DNA of 26,592 nt from Aliterella sp. RAGGC_92. Lineage in GTDB: Bacteria > Cyanobacteriota > Cyanobacteriia > Cyanobacteriales > Chroococcidiopsidaceae. Under the pieces are notes generated by a model. It was not told the origin of the DNA and searched no databases. It worked only from the letters and a program-made list of their open reading frames with translations. The number at the start of each line of letters is the position of its first letter. Position 1 is the first letter of the stretch. The position numbers and the translations under genes are program-made. The DNA is taken from NCBI GenBank assembly GCA_030826005.1, contig JAPJOW010000015.1:3735-30326 (forward strand), read 5' to 3'. Positions 1 through 8,497 of the stretch are shown here, piece after piece.

Positions 1-158
1 AAAGCCCCCTAAATCCCCCAATAATGGGGGACTTCAATTCCAGTTCCCCTCAAAATTGGGGGGCTATAGAGTCTTTGCCAGAAAGCCCCCTAAATCCCCC
101 AATAATGGGGGACTTCAATTCCAGTTCCCCTCAAAAAAATTGGGGGGCTATAGATAAT
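1..158 (+). repeat. Two tandem copies of a G/C-run dispersed repeat inside the PKS frame
   Basis: Copy 1 starts at 1 and copy 2 at 82 (81-nt period, 27 codons). Both begin AAAGCCCCCTAAATCCCCC, pass through GGGGGACTTCAATTCC and end at ATTGGGGGGCTATAGA. Copy 2 carries three extra A residues (one extra Lys codon), so the frame is kept. The C-runs and G-runs can pair as a hairpin. Both encode SPLNPPIMGDFNSSSPQ-type peptide with no resemblance to PKS sequence. Because typical post-KS linker sequence (RPLHLLTLSAKTPQAL) follows, the copies seem to sit between KS and AT. A related copy lies at 9561-9632. Confidence 0.9.
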
Positions 159-3100
159 TCGCACCAAAAATCTCATCTAGAAACTCCGCCTGCAAATCCA
201 CGCCCTCTACATTTGCTGACGCTTTCGGCTAAAACTCCCCAGGCTTTGCAAGCTTTAATAAAGCGCTATCAAACATTTTTAGCATCTCACCCGGATGCAA
301 ACTTAGCCGATATATGTTTTACAGCTAGTACCGGGCGATCGCATTTCGAGTATCGTACAGCTATTGTTGCTTCATCTCTTGCCGAAGTTACTACGCAACT
401 CGATAGCGCCAAAGGGAGGGCGATAAATAAGCCGCGTCTAGCGTTTTTGTTTACAGGGCAAGGATCGCAGTATGTGGGAATGGGTAAAGAACTCTACGAA
501 ACTCAACCAGTTTTCCGCGAGTATATTGATAAGTGCGATCGCATTTTACGATCTCATTTAGAAAAACCTTTATTAGAAGTTCTCTATTCTGCCTCTAATA
601 CTGCTATTAACGAAACAACTTATACTCAAGCCGCAATATTTGCTCTAGAGTACGCTTTATATAAATTATGGCAGTCTTGGGGGATAAGTCCAGAGATTGT
701 CATAGGGCATAGCGTGGGGGAGTATGTCGCCGCCGCCTGCGCGGGAGTATTTAGCTTAGAAGATGGTTTAAAGCTAGTTGCAGCGCGGGGAAAACTCATG
801 CAGGCATTACCGCCAGGGGCAATGGTGGCAGCAAGAGCAGATATAGCACGAGTACAAGCTGTTATAGAAAATGATCGAGAAGTTGCGATCGCAGCTATTA
901 ATAATACTGAAAATATTGTCATTTCCGGCAGTTCTGAGGCATTACAAAATGCGATCGCGGCTTTGACAATCGAGGGGATTAAAACTAGATTTTTAAATGT
1001 TTCCCGCCCCTTTCATTCGCCGCTAATGCAGCCGATATTAGGAGACTTCGCGCAAATTGCTGGGGAAATAACTTATAACTTACCCAGTGTGAGGATAGTT
1101 TCTAATCTTACTGGGGAAATTGTAGGAGAAGCGATCGCTTCTCCTGAGTATTGGTGCAAGCATATCCTTAATCCCGTCCAATTTGCCGCCGGGATGGAAA
1201 CATTACAACAAGAGGGTTATAACGTATTTGTAGAGTGCGGAGCTAAACCAATATTACTTGGTATGGGGCGGCATATTATCGATGGTGGTGTTTGGCTTCC
1301 TAGTTTGCGTCCATCCGCCGATTGGCAACAAATGCTGTCAAGTTTAGCTCAATTATACGTGCAAGGTGTAGATGTTGATTGGGTTGAATTTAATCGCTAT
1401 CACCCGCGTTGTAAAGTGGGATTGCCTACCTACCCATTTCAAAAACAACGTCATTGGATTGAACCATTTTTACCCACGCACCAACACCCCGTAGAGACGT
1501 TGCACTGCAACGTCTCTACCAAACCAAACAACGTTTTTACCCATCCTTTATTAGGGCAAAAACTGCCATCGGCGTTAAAAGATATTGTATTTCAATCGAT
1601 ACTAACTTCTAATACACCCGCATTTTTGCAAGCTCATTGCGTATACGAACAAGTTGTATTACCTGGCGCGGCTTATTTAGAAATGGCTTTAGCCGCAGCA
1701 GCAACAATTTTGAAAACAACAGCTTTTAGATTAGAACAAGTAGATATACAAAGGCGGTTAATTCTATCCACTACCCCCCAACTCGTACAACTAATTGTTA
1801 GCAAAGAAGCAACAGATTACTCTTTTGCAATATACAGCCTGAATCAAACTAATGAGGAAAATTGGACGCTGCATACTTCAGGAAAAATTGCAGTTACCCA
1901 AATAAACGCTATTAAACAGATAAATATAACTGAGTTACAGAGTCAATTTACGCGCGAAATAGCTGTAGAAACTCACTATTTGCAGTGTCAAGAGCGAGGA
2001 ATTACTTACGGTTCGAGCTTTAGAGCAATTAAACAGCTATGGAAAAAAGCTGAATACGCTGCTTTAGGTTTAATTAATTTACCAGAACAATTAGAAACTT
2101 CAACTTATCAAATTCACCCAGTTTTACTAGATGCTTGCTTTCAGGTAATATTTGCCGCACTCCCTGAAGGGAAAACTTATTTACCTATAGGTTTGGAAAG
2201 CGTACAGATTTATTGCCCTCCAAGTAAAAACTTATGGAGTTATGTCGAATTGCGCCCTCATCATAACTCCCAACAAATTCTTGCAGATGTGTACTTGTAC
2301 GATGAAATCGGCAACTTGGTAGGGGAAATAAGCGGGCTAATTTCCAAACAAGCCAGCCGTAAAGCGCTGTTAGAAGAAGATAAATCGTGGCAAGATTGGT
2401 TGTACGAAGTCCAATGGCAGATTTTGGAGCGTCAAAAAACAGTTGTTACTGAGAAATGCGATCGCTCTTGGCTAATTTTTGCAGATAAAAGCGGTTTGGG
2501 GCAACAGTTGAGAACATTATTAACAGCGCAAAACCACAAGGGCATTCTCGTTTTTCCTGGACAAGAATATCAGCGTAATTCCCATCATTTCCAAATAAAC
2601 CCAGCTAATAGCGCTCATTTTCACAAATTATTAGCGCAATTAGCCGAAGAACATACTTTAAGCAATGTAATTCATTTATGGAGTTTGGATAGTATTCAAG
2701 ATGACGAATTAACAATTGCAGACTTAGAAGCCGCGACAAAGCTGGGATGTGGTAGCACATTACATTTAGTCCAAGCCTTAAACGCTAACTTTCAATTTCC
2801 GCACTTAGTATTGGTAACTAGAGGCGCAACAGCATCGGGAATTGCAGGTTCTTGCTTGTGGGGAATGGGCAAAACAATCGCTTTAGAACATCCAGAGCTA
2901 AATTGTACCAACATAGATTTAGAAGAAACTCCGCTCCAAAATGAAGCAAACGAACTATTTGCAGAAATTTGGCATCCTCAAAAAGAAACTCAAATTGCTT
3001 TCAAAGGCGGTAAACGAACTGTAGCAAGACTTGTTAAGAGCAGTTTTAACCAAAAAACCGAATTTGCAAATACTTCCAATCAACTTATTATCCCCAATCG

Positions 3101-5219
3101 GGGCAGTTTAGATAACTTGCAATGGCAGAGCGTACCCCGCTCTGTACCTCAATTTGGGCAAATAGAAATACAAGTTCAAGCAACGGGACTTAATTTTAGA
3201 GATGTATTAAACGCTTTAGGCTTATATCCAGGAGAGGCGGGCGCTTTGGGGCTAGAATGTGCGGGAACAGTAGTTGCAATAGGAGGAGGTGTAACTAATT
3301 TTCAATTAGGCGATCGCATTTTAGCAATGACTCCCGGTAGTTTTAGTCAATATGTCACCATAGACGCAAATCTAGTTGTTTCCATCCCCGAAGTTCTAAG
3401 TTTTGCTGAAGCCTCTACTATTCCTGGAGCATTTTTAACCGCTTACTACGGCTTACACCATTTAGCCAAAATTCAGCCAGGAGAAAAAGTATTAATCCAT
3501 GCCGCAACAGGCGGTGTAGGGCTGGCGGCGGTGCAGTTAGCCTTAGTTATGGGAGCAGAAATTTTTGCTACCGCATCTCCTAGCAAATGGCAGTTTTTGC
3601 GCTCTATGGGAGTAAAACATATTATGAACTCCCGGACGCTAGATTTTGCCGAGGAAGTAATGGAAATTACTCAAAATCAGGGTGTAGATATTGTCCTAAA
3701 TTGCCTAAGCGGTGAATTTATCCCCAAAAGTCTCTCAGTTTTGACAGATAGCGGCAGATTTGTAGAAATTGGCAAATTGGAAATTTGGCAAGCAATCCAA
3801 GTAAAGCAATTAAAGCCTAACGTCGCTTATTTCAGCTTTGATTTATTGCAAGAAACCCAACAGCAGCCTAATTTAATCGCCTCTATGCTGCGCCAACTCA
3901 TGCAGAAGTTTAAAATCGGCACGCTTCAACCGCTCCCCTGTCAGATATTTCCTTCAGAGCGAGTAGTAGATGCTTTTAGGTGTATGCAGCAAGCCAAACA
4001 TATTGGTAAAATTGCGATCGCCCATCACAATCATTCCCCCTCTATTCATAGCGATGGTACTTATTTAATTACTGGTGGTTTGGGAGATTTAGGTTTACTT
4101 GTCGCCCAGTTTTTCGTCGATAAAGGGGCAAAACATCTAGTTTTAATCGGGCGCAACTCACCGACAAAGGAAGTTATAGAGCGCTTAAAAACCCAATTTG
4201 CCGATATAAATGTAGTTGTCGCCCCAGCCGATATAGCGAATACTTCTCAACTTGCTCAAGTACTTGCAGATATAAAATCTTTACCGCCCCTACGCGGAAT
4301 TATTCACGCGGCGGGAATCTTAGATGATGGCATTATGCAGCAGCAAACTTGGGAAAGGTTCGAGAAAGTGCTTGCTCCTAAAGTCCAAGGCGCGTGGAAT
4401 TTGCACCTATTAACTCGCAATTGCCCCCTAGACTTTTTTATCATGTTTTCTTCTGTAGCTTCTCTTTTCGGCTCGGCAGGACAAGCTAATTATGCCGCCG
4501 CCAATAGCTTTCTAGATGCCTTAGCGCATACGCGAGTTCAAAGGGGAAGGGCAGCATTGAGCATCAATTGGGGGGCTTGGAGCGCTCTGGGTCTTGCTGC
4601 CAAACGCGATTTAGAACCGCAGTTACAAAGTAAAGGCATGGGAACAATTAGCCCCCAGCAAGGAATAGAAGTTTTAGAGGCGTTGCTATCATACCCCACG
4701 CCTCAAATAGGCGTAGTACCTATCAATTGGGCGCAGTGGTGGCAAAAAAATTCTAACTTTTATGCAGAAGTTACCTCGCCCTCTGCAACGCCCTTACTGC
4801 CTGCCGAGAGCGTGTTAAAACAATTAGAAAGTGCGGATGATTCGACTCGCCGTGAATTAATAATTGACTGCGTGCGATCGCTTGTTGCTAAAATTTTGGG
4901 GTTAAATTCGCCTCAATTGGTAGATACGCATCAAGGATTTACTGATTTGGGTATAGATTCTCTTACATCTGTAGAGTTACGCAACCAATTGCAAAATAGT
5001 TTAAGCTGCATTTTACCCTCTACTTTAGCTTTCGATTATCCAACTATTGCCAAACTTGCAGATTATTTAGCTGAAAAATTAATTTCCTCACCCGCTAGTT
5101 TTTTCGAGCTAAAAGAGAGTAATACAGACATCGATCCAAATGTATCTCAAGTGCGGCAGCTTACAGACGCACAAGCGGAAGCGATGCTGTTAGACGAACT
5201 AGAAAATATGCTGAAATAA
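1..5219 (+). CDS. Modular type I polyketide synthase, 3' part (AT-DH-ER-KR-ACP)
   Basis: The frame is open to the left edge, so the gene starts outside the window and the first ATG (24) lies inside a repeat. Numbering from that ATG: post-KS linker about 55-90; acyltransferase about 140-440 with FTGQGSQY (143), catalytic GHSVGEY (S230) and FHS (H331), a malonyl-type pattern; dehydratase about 505-780 with H538 and D703; enoylreductase about 1020-1330 with HAATGGVG (1159); ketoreductase with TGGLGDLG (1350), LDD (B-type), S1477 and Y1490; carrier protein with GIDSL (S1646). The module should extend a chain and reduce the beta-carbon fully. The ketosynthase is presumably upstream. The last 20 or so residues (LTDAQAEAMLLDELENMLK) look like a cyanobacterial docking tail, implying a partner megasynthase, yet none follows. 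Oddities: two in-frame repeats in the KS-AT linker, a palindrome in the AT-DH linker, and Glu instead of Gly in the DH motif. The product is unknown. Confidence 0.95.
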   Translation, partial: SPLNPPIMGDFNSSSPQNWGAIESLPESPLNPPIMGDFNSSSPQKNWGAIDNSHQKSHLETPPANPRPLHLLTLSAKTPQALQALIKRYQTFLASHPDANLADICFTASTGRSHFEYRTAIVASSLAEVTTQLDSAKGRAINKPRLAFLFTGQGSQYVGMGKELYETQPVFREYIDKCDRILRSHLEKPLLEVLYSASNTAINETTYTQAAIFALEYALYKLWQSWGISPEIVIGHSVGEYVAAACAGVFSLEDGLKLVAARGKLMQALPPGAMVAARADIARVQAVIENDREVAIAAINNTENIVISGSSEALQNAIAALTIEGIKTRFLNVSRPFHSPLMQPILGDFAQIAGEITYNLPSVRIVSNLTGEIVGEAIASPEYWCKHILNPVQFAAGMETLQQEGYNVFVECGAKPILLGMGRHIIDGGVWLPSLRPSADWQQMLSSLAQLYVQGVDVDWVEFNRYHPRCKVGLPTYPFQKQRHWIEPFLPTHQHPVETLHCNVSTKPNNVFTHPLLGQKLPSALKDIVFQSILTSNTPAFLQAHCVYEQVVLPGAAYLEMALAAAATILKTTAFRLEQVDIQRRLILSTTPQLVQLIVSKEATDYSFAIYSLNQTNEENWTLHTSGKIAVTQINAIKQINITELQSQFTREIAVETHYLQCQERGITYGSSFRAIKQLWKKAEYAALGLINLPEQLETSTYQIHPVLLDACFQVIFAALPEGKTYLPIGLESVQIYCPPSKNLWSYVELRPHHNSQQILADVYLYDEIGNLVGEISGLISKQASRKALLEEDKSWQDWLYEVQWQILERQKTVVTEKCDRSWLIFADKSGLGQQLRTLLTAQNHKGILVFPGQEYQRNSHHFQINPANSAHFHKLLAQLAEEHTLSNVIHLWSLDSIQDDELTIADLEAATKLGCGSTLHLVQALNANFQFPHLVLVTRGATASGIAGSCLWGMGKTIALEHPELNCTNIDLEETPLQNEANELFAEIWHPQKETQIAFKGGKRTVARLVKSSFNQKTEFANTSNQLIIPNRGSLDNLQWQSVPRSVPQFGQIEIQVQATGLNFRDVLNALGLYPGEAGALGLECAGTVVAIGGGVTNFQLGDRILAMTPGSFSQYVTIDANLVVSIPEVLSFAEASTIPGAFLTAYYGLHHLAKIQPGEKVLIHAATGGVGLAAVQLALVMGAEIFATASPSKWQFLRSMGVKHIMNSRTLDFAEEVMEITQNQGVDIVLNCLSGEFIPKSLSVLTDSGRFVEIGKLEIWQAIQVKQLKPNVAYFSFDLLQETQQQPNLIASMLRQLMQKFKIGTLQPLPCQIFPSERVVDAFRCMQQAKHIGKIAIAHHNHSPSIHSDGTYLITGGLGDLGLLVAQFFVDKGAKHLVLIGRNSPTKEVIERLKTQFADINVVVAPADIANTSQLAQVLADIKSLPPLRGIIHAAGILDDGIMQQQTWERFEKVLAPKVQGAWNLHLLTRNCPLDFFIMFSSVASLFGSAGQANYAAANSFLDALAHTRVQRGRAALSINWGAWSALGLAAKRDLEPQLQSKGMGTISPQQGIEVLEALLSYPTPQIGVVPINWAQWWQKNSNFYAEVTSPSATPLLPAESVLKQLESADDSTRRELIIDCVRSLVAKILGLNSPQLVDTHQGFTDLGIDSLTSVELRNQLQNSLSCILPSTLAFDYPTIAKLADYLAEKLISSPASFFELKESNTDIDPNVSQVRQLTDAQAEAMLLDELENMLK
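1491..1519. repeat. Perfect 29-bp palindromic repeat inside the PKS AT-DH linker
   Basis: The half-site GTAGAGACGTTGCA (1491-1504) is followed by one C and its exact reverse complement (1506-1519). I know this sequence type as a dispersed intergenic palindrome in cyanobacteria. Here it is translated as VETLHCNVST, between the end of the acyltransferase region and the dehydratase start (HPLLGQKL). The frame is preserved, so the linker tolerates it. Confidence 0.9.
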
Positions 5220-5228
5220 ACATTTACC

Positions 5229-6635
5229 ATGACAAATCCCTTACTCAGTCTCAATTATGAAAGCGCGATAGAATCACTGGGCGGTGAATACTACGACATT
5301 GTGCAAGCGGCGCAGTTTCCCGAACAAATCTTACGTTTTCGCAATGACTCTCTCTTACCTTTATTGGGATTAGAGGCGCAAAGTGTCACCGACAACGATT
5401 TTATTGAGGCTTTTGGTAAGTTTCAACGACAGCCCTTACTAGCGTTACGCTATCACGGCTATCAATTTGGCTACTACAACCCTGATTTGGGCGATGGTAG
5501 AGGATTTTTGTTTGGACAAGTACGCGGTACAGATGGGGAATTGTACGATTTTGGCACGAAAGGATCGGGTAAAACTCCTTATTCTCGCGGCGGTGATGGT
5601 AGGTTGACGCTTAAAGGGGGAGTTAGAGAAGTATTAGCCACAGAGGCGCTGCACAAATTAGGCGTGCGAACTTCTCGCACTTTTAGTTTAGTAGAGACCG
5701 GCGAACAACTATGGCGGGGAGATGAGCCATCACCAACGCGATCGTCAGTAATGGTACGATTTAGCAGATCCCATATTCGGTTTGGTACATTTGAACGACT
5801 TCACCACATCAATCGTCCAGATTTAACGCAAAAGTTATTAGATCATGTACTTGAATATTATTATCCAGATATTTACAATAAACCCGATCAATACGTACTT
5901 TTTTACGCTCAATTAGTTGCCAAAGTTGCTAAATTAGTCGCTCAATGGATGGCAGCAGGTTTTTGTCATGGCGTACTTAATACCGATAATATGTCAATTA
6001 CAGGGGAAAGTTTTGACTATGGCCCTTATGCTTTTATTCCTAGCTACGACGCACAATTTACCGCCGCTTATTTTGACTATTACAGGCGTTACAGTTACGG
6101 CAATCAACCCGATGTTTGTTGCACCAATTTAGAAGCATTGCAGCAGCCTTTAGCCGCCGTGATTGATGTTGAGGCTATGGCGGAAGGATTAGCAAAATTC
6201 TACGAATATTATCAAACTGAATACAAGCATTTGATGCTGAAAAAGTTGGGTTTTACAAATCCAGACTTTCCCCAAGCAAACGAGCTATTAGAAGTAACAA
6301 TTCAATTACTACAAGATACTCAAATTGGCTATCATGACTTTTTTACTCAGTTAAAAGAGCGCTTTACACCTAGCTGGAGAGAGCAAGTAGATACCATATT
6401 TAACTTTGATGAACTTCCCGCAGAACTTTTATCAAAGTGGCAAAACTTGTATCAACAAAGCCTAGCAAATCTTTCTATTGATGAGATGGGAAAAGTTGCC
6501 CAGCAGCTACAAAATAGCAATCCTAAAACAGTGCCACTAAGACCTGTTATAGAATCCGTATGGGAATCGATAACTACTGAGGACAATTGGCAGCCTTTTA
6601 ATGAATTAGTAAAGCGATTGCAAACAGGAGAGTAA
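5229..6635 (+). CDS. selO: Protein adenylyltransferase SelO (YdiU/UPF0061 family)
   Basis: The family is a pseudokinase fold that transfers AMP from ATP to protein Ser/Thr/Tyr. At 468 aa the protein is near the usual 480-500. Visible hallmarks: GTKGSGKTPYSRGGDGR with the nucleotide-binding Lys (K111), then LKGGVREVLATEALHKLG and TSRTFSLV. HGVLNTDNM (H247, N251, D253, N254) is the catalytic loop, and the metal-binding DYGP starts at D263. The C-terminus lacks a selenocysteine/Cys motif, which is common in bacterial forms. It starts 9 nt after the PKS stop with no intervening promoter visible, so it is probably co-transcribed with the PKS. Whether it modifies a PKS-related protein or is just a passenger cannot be told from sequence. 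Confidence 0.93.
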   Translation: MTNPLLSLNYESAIESLGGEYYDIVQAAQFPEQILRFRNDSLLPLLGLEAQSVTDNDFIEAFGKFQRQPLLALRYHGYQFGYYNPDLGDGRGFLFGQVRGTDGELYDFGTKGSGKTPYSRGGDGRLTLKGGVREVLATEALHKLGVRTSRTFSLVETGEQLWRGDEPSPTRSSVMVRFSRSHIRFGTFERLHHINRPDLTQKLLDHVLEYYYPDIYNKPDQYVLFYAQLVAKVAKLVAQWMAAGFCHGVLNTDNMSITGESFDYGPYAFIPSYDAQFTAAYFDYYRRYSYGNQPDVCCTNLEALQQPLAAVIDVEAMAEGLAKFYEYYQTEYKHLMLKKLGFTNPDFPQANELLEVTIQLLQDTQIGYHDFFTQLKERFTPSWREQVDTIFNFDELPAELLSKWQNLYQQSLANLSIDEMGKVAQQLQNSNPKTVPLRPVIESVWESITTEDNWQPFNELVKRLQTGE

Positions 6636-6695
6636 AAAAATAAAAGGTTGATTTATTTGCGATCGCTCTATAATTGTTTCTTTGAGTACAAATCT

Positions 6696-6719
6696 CGCCT
6701 AGAATTTAAGCCCTAGGCG
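6696..6719. repeat. Hairpin repeat (CGCCTAG/CTAGGCG) between convergent genes
   Basis: CGCCTAG (6696-6702) and CTAGGCG (6713-6719) form a 7-bp stem with a 10-nt loop. It lies in the 138-bp gap between the ends of selO (+) and the small lysine-rich gene (-), where it could help end transcription, although no T-run follows. Its reverse complement (CCCGCCTAGGGCTTAAA...) resembles the repeat at 18769-18793, so it belongs to a dispersed family. Confidence 0.6.
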
Positions 6720-6773
6720 GGATAATCAAATTGTTTAATTTAGCTAAATCGAATACTGCTCAAACCCTGATGA

Positions 6774-6887
6774 CTACTTACCTCCTAAGCCATCATGTCT
6801 TTTAGGGTCTTTCTTCTGCTTTTTAGAATCTTCAGACTGTGCTTTTGGCTTTTTGCTTTCTTTATTGCCTTTCTTCTCTTTCGACAT
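6774..6887 (-). CDS. Small lysine-rich protein, 37 aa
   Basis: I chose the ATG at 6885-6887 (MSKEKKGNKESKKPKAQ...). A TTG-started version reaching 6962 is possible, but its extra N-terminus has no protein-like character. A GGGGA run lies shortly upstream of the ATG on the minus strand. The product is extremely basic and hydrophilic, with about one third Lys/Arg, and ends in HDGLGGK. It has no membrane segment or fold signature. Very similar short MSKEKKGNKEAKKPK-type proteins are widespread in bacteria as uncharacterised reading frames, which supports a real gene. It lies downstream of the deoxyribosyltransferase-like gene on the same strand, 76 nt after its stop, and may be co-transcribed. 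Function unknown; nucleic-acid contact would suit its charge but is only inference. Confidence 0.6.
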   Translation of the reverse strand: MSKEKKGNKESKKPKAQSEDSKKQKKDPKRHDGLGGK

Positions 6888-6963
6888 CTCGATTCCCCAA
6901 TAGAGGTTCTCTTTATCTTGGCACGAACTTCTATTAATCGGTGGAGGAGTGCATAGCTGCAAA

Positions 6964-7449
6964 TTACTGAGTAAGTGCTGCTTGCGCCCCAGGTAAACTA
7001 GATAAAACTTCTAACAGCTTTGGTGTCAAGTCTTCGCCAATTTTAAGGTAAGTAACTTTATCTGGAGGAGCATCTACGTTAGTTGTAGTCAAAAGTAAGT
7101 GCTGGCAACTATTAGAGAGCATTAAGTTGACTGCCATATATTCCCCACTACCGCGAAAATCCGTCCGCAAACCCACAATGGGAATGCCTTTAGCATAGGC
7201 ATAGCCTACTTCAAAGCAACTGCCCGAATCCGCATCAGTGCCATCTAAAATTACTAATACCATACTGGCGGAATCTAACCCGCGCAGGCAAATATTAAAC
7301 AATTCAATGGGGTCAGTTGTTCCCGCACATTGCTGTTGGGGTAAATAAACTTTGTAACGTGCCGCTTCTAACTGGTCAGCCAAGCTCTTATTAAATGCTA
7401 TCTCTGCTTGGGTGAATAGAGGTGCGGCGAAATAAATCCATGATGTCAT
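6964..7449 (-). CDS. Nucleoside 2-deoxyribosyltransferase family protein
   Basis: The protein is 161 aa, the usual family length. These enzymes cleave or transfer the N-glycosidic bond of 2'-deoxynucleosides (nucleoside salvage or hydrolysis of damaged nucleotides). It opens with WIYFAAPLFTQAE, the family's substrate-loop start. The signature LDGTDADSGSCFEVGYAYAKG contains the Asp cluster (D69, D72, D74) and the nucleophile Glu (E80) followed by the expected Gly/Ala-rich helix. No signal peptide is seen, so it is cytoplasmic. Start: ATG at 7447-7449, preceded on the minus strand by GGAG. It is divergent from the acyltransferase gene across about 120 bp. Substrate specificity cannot be inferred from sequence; a hydrolase role (RCL/DNPH1-like) is as possible as a transferase one. 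Confidence 0.85.
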   Translation of the reverse strand: MTSWIYFAAPLFTQAEIAFNKSLADQLEAARYKVYLPQQQCAGTTDPIELFNICLRGLDSASMVLVILDGTDADSGSCFEVGYAYAKGIPIVGLRTDFRGSGEYMAVNLMLSNSCQHLLLTTTNVDAPPDKVTYLKIGEDLTPKLLEVLSSLPGAQAALTQ

Positions 7450-7569
7450 TACCGAATCTCCAAAATTAGTACATTTAGAAACTGCGATCGCCTAATTTTT
7501 GTTGCATGATGAGAAACTTAAATACAGTATTTTTATCGTTAGACAAAATTTTAGAGGAGTTTGGACTCA

Positions 7570-8457
7570 TTGATTAGTTATTTGGATGCGAATTTTTTAA
7601 CTAATAACCGCAATCAGCCTACGGTTAATCCTTTCGATGGTTGGTCTTTGGAAGGGCGAGATCCGGCGGTAATCGAGTCGCTGTTACCCCTAGGCGAATG
7701 GTTGTACCGCAACTATTTTCAAGTAACTACCGATGGCTGGCATCATATGCCTACCGATGGCAGTACGCTAATTGTTGGTTCTCACAACGGCGGCTTACTC
7801 GCTCCAGATACGCTGATGTTTATGGTGGACTGGTTTCGTTTATTTGGCGCTCATCGTCCCGTCTACGGGCTAATGCACCCGAATGTATGGATGCTGCCTA
7901 TATATTCTCATCTAACAGTCAAACTTGGGGCAGTTATGGCGCATCCCAAAATGGCCAGCGCGGCGCTGAAACAAGGAGCGGCGGTGTTGGTTTATCCTGG
8001 GGGAGCGCAAGACTTATGGCGGCTGCATAAAGAGCGGCATCGCATTCATTTTGCCGGGCGCAAAGGATTTATTAAATTGGCATTGCGCGAAAAAGTCCCC
8101 ATTATCCCAGCAATTTCTTATGGCGCTCACGATACGTTGATTGTATTAGCGGACTTCTACAAAGAACTGCGCCAACTCCACGATTGGGGTATGCCTTGGC
8201 CCTTTGGTTTCGATCCGATGGTGTTTCCGGTTTATTTGGGACTTCCCTGGGGTTTGGCGATTGGCCCGTTGCCTAATATTCCCTTTCCCGTACCAATCCA
8301 CACGAGGGTTTGCGCGCCCATTGAGTTTGAGCGTTACGGACGAAAGGCGGCGCTTGACCGCGATTATGTCGATGCTTGCTACAACAAAGTTTGTACGCAG
8401 ATGCAAAGGGAGTTAGATACGCTAGTTGCAGAGCGAAGGGCGATCGCAAAACAATAA
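7570..8457 (+). CDS. Lysophospholipid/diacylglycerol acyltransferase-like protein
   Basis: Likely transfers an acyl group to a glycerolipid or related alcohol at the membrane. Visible: GSHNGGLLAPDTLMF, an expanded version of the HX4D acyl-transfer box, and VLVYPGGAQDLWR, equivalent to the FPEG/FPGG block of PlsC and DGAT2-like enzymes. RKGFIKLALREKVPIIPA is the conserved hydrophobic segment after it. Several aromatic-rich hydrophobic stretches suggest monotopic membrane contact. A TTG at 7561 would give 298 aa, but the Shine-Dalgarno GAGGAG ends at 7559, only 1 nt before it. The in-frame TTG at 7570 has 10-nt spacing and gives 295 aa, so I prefer it. There is no in-frame ATG nearby. The exact acceptor (lysophosphatidate, diacylglycerol or other) is unknown. 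Confidence 0.82.
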   Translation: MISYLDANFLTNNRNQPTVNPFDGWSLEGRDPAVIESLLPLGEWLYRNYFQVTTDGWHHMPTDGSTLIVGSHNGGLLAPDTLMFMVDWFRLFGAHRPVYGLMHPNVWMLPIYSHLTVKLGAVMAHPKMASAALKQGAAVLVYPGGAQDLWRLHKERHRIHFAGRKGFIKLALREKVPIIPAISYGAHDTLIVLADFYKELRQLHDWGMPWPFGFDPMVFPVYLGLPWGLAIGPLPNIPFPVPIHTRVCAPIEFERYGRKAALDRDYVDACYNKVCTQMQRELDTLVAERRAIAKQ

Positions 8458-8497
8458 AATAAAAGAAGTCGCAGTTAATTATTGGAAGTTAAACATC

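Noticed and set aside
24..26. ATG at 24 as the true start of the PKS
   Set aside because: It lies inside a dispersed repeat, the frame is open to the window edge, and the sequence that follows is a post-KS linker, so the gene begins upstream.
6888..6962. N-terminal extension of the small lysine-rich protein (TTG start)
   Set aside because: The extra 25 residues look random, and the ATG at 6887 gives a product matching known short proteins.
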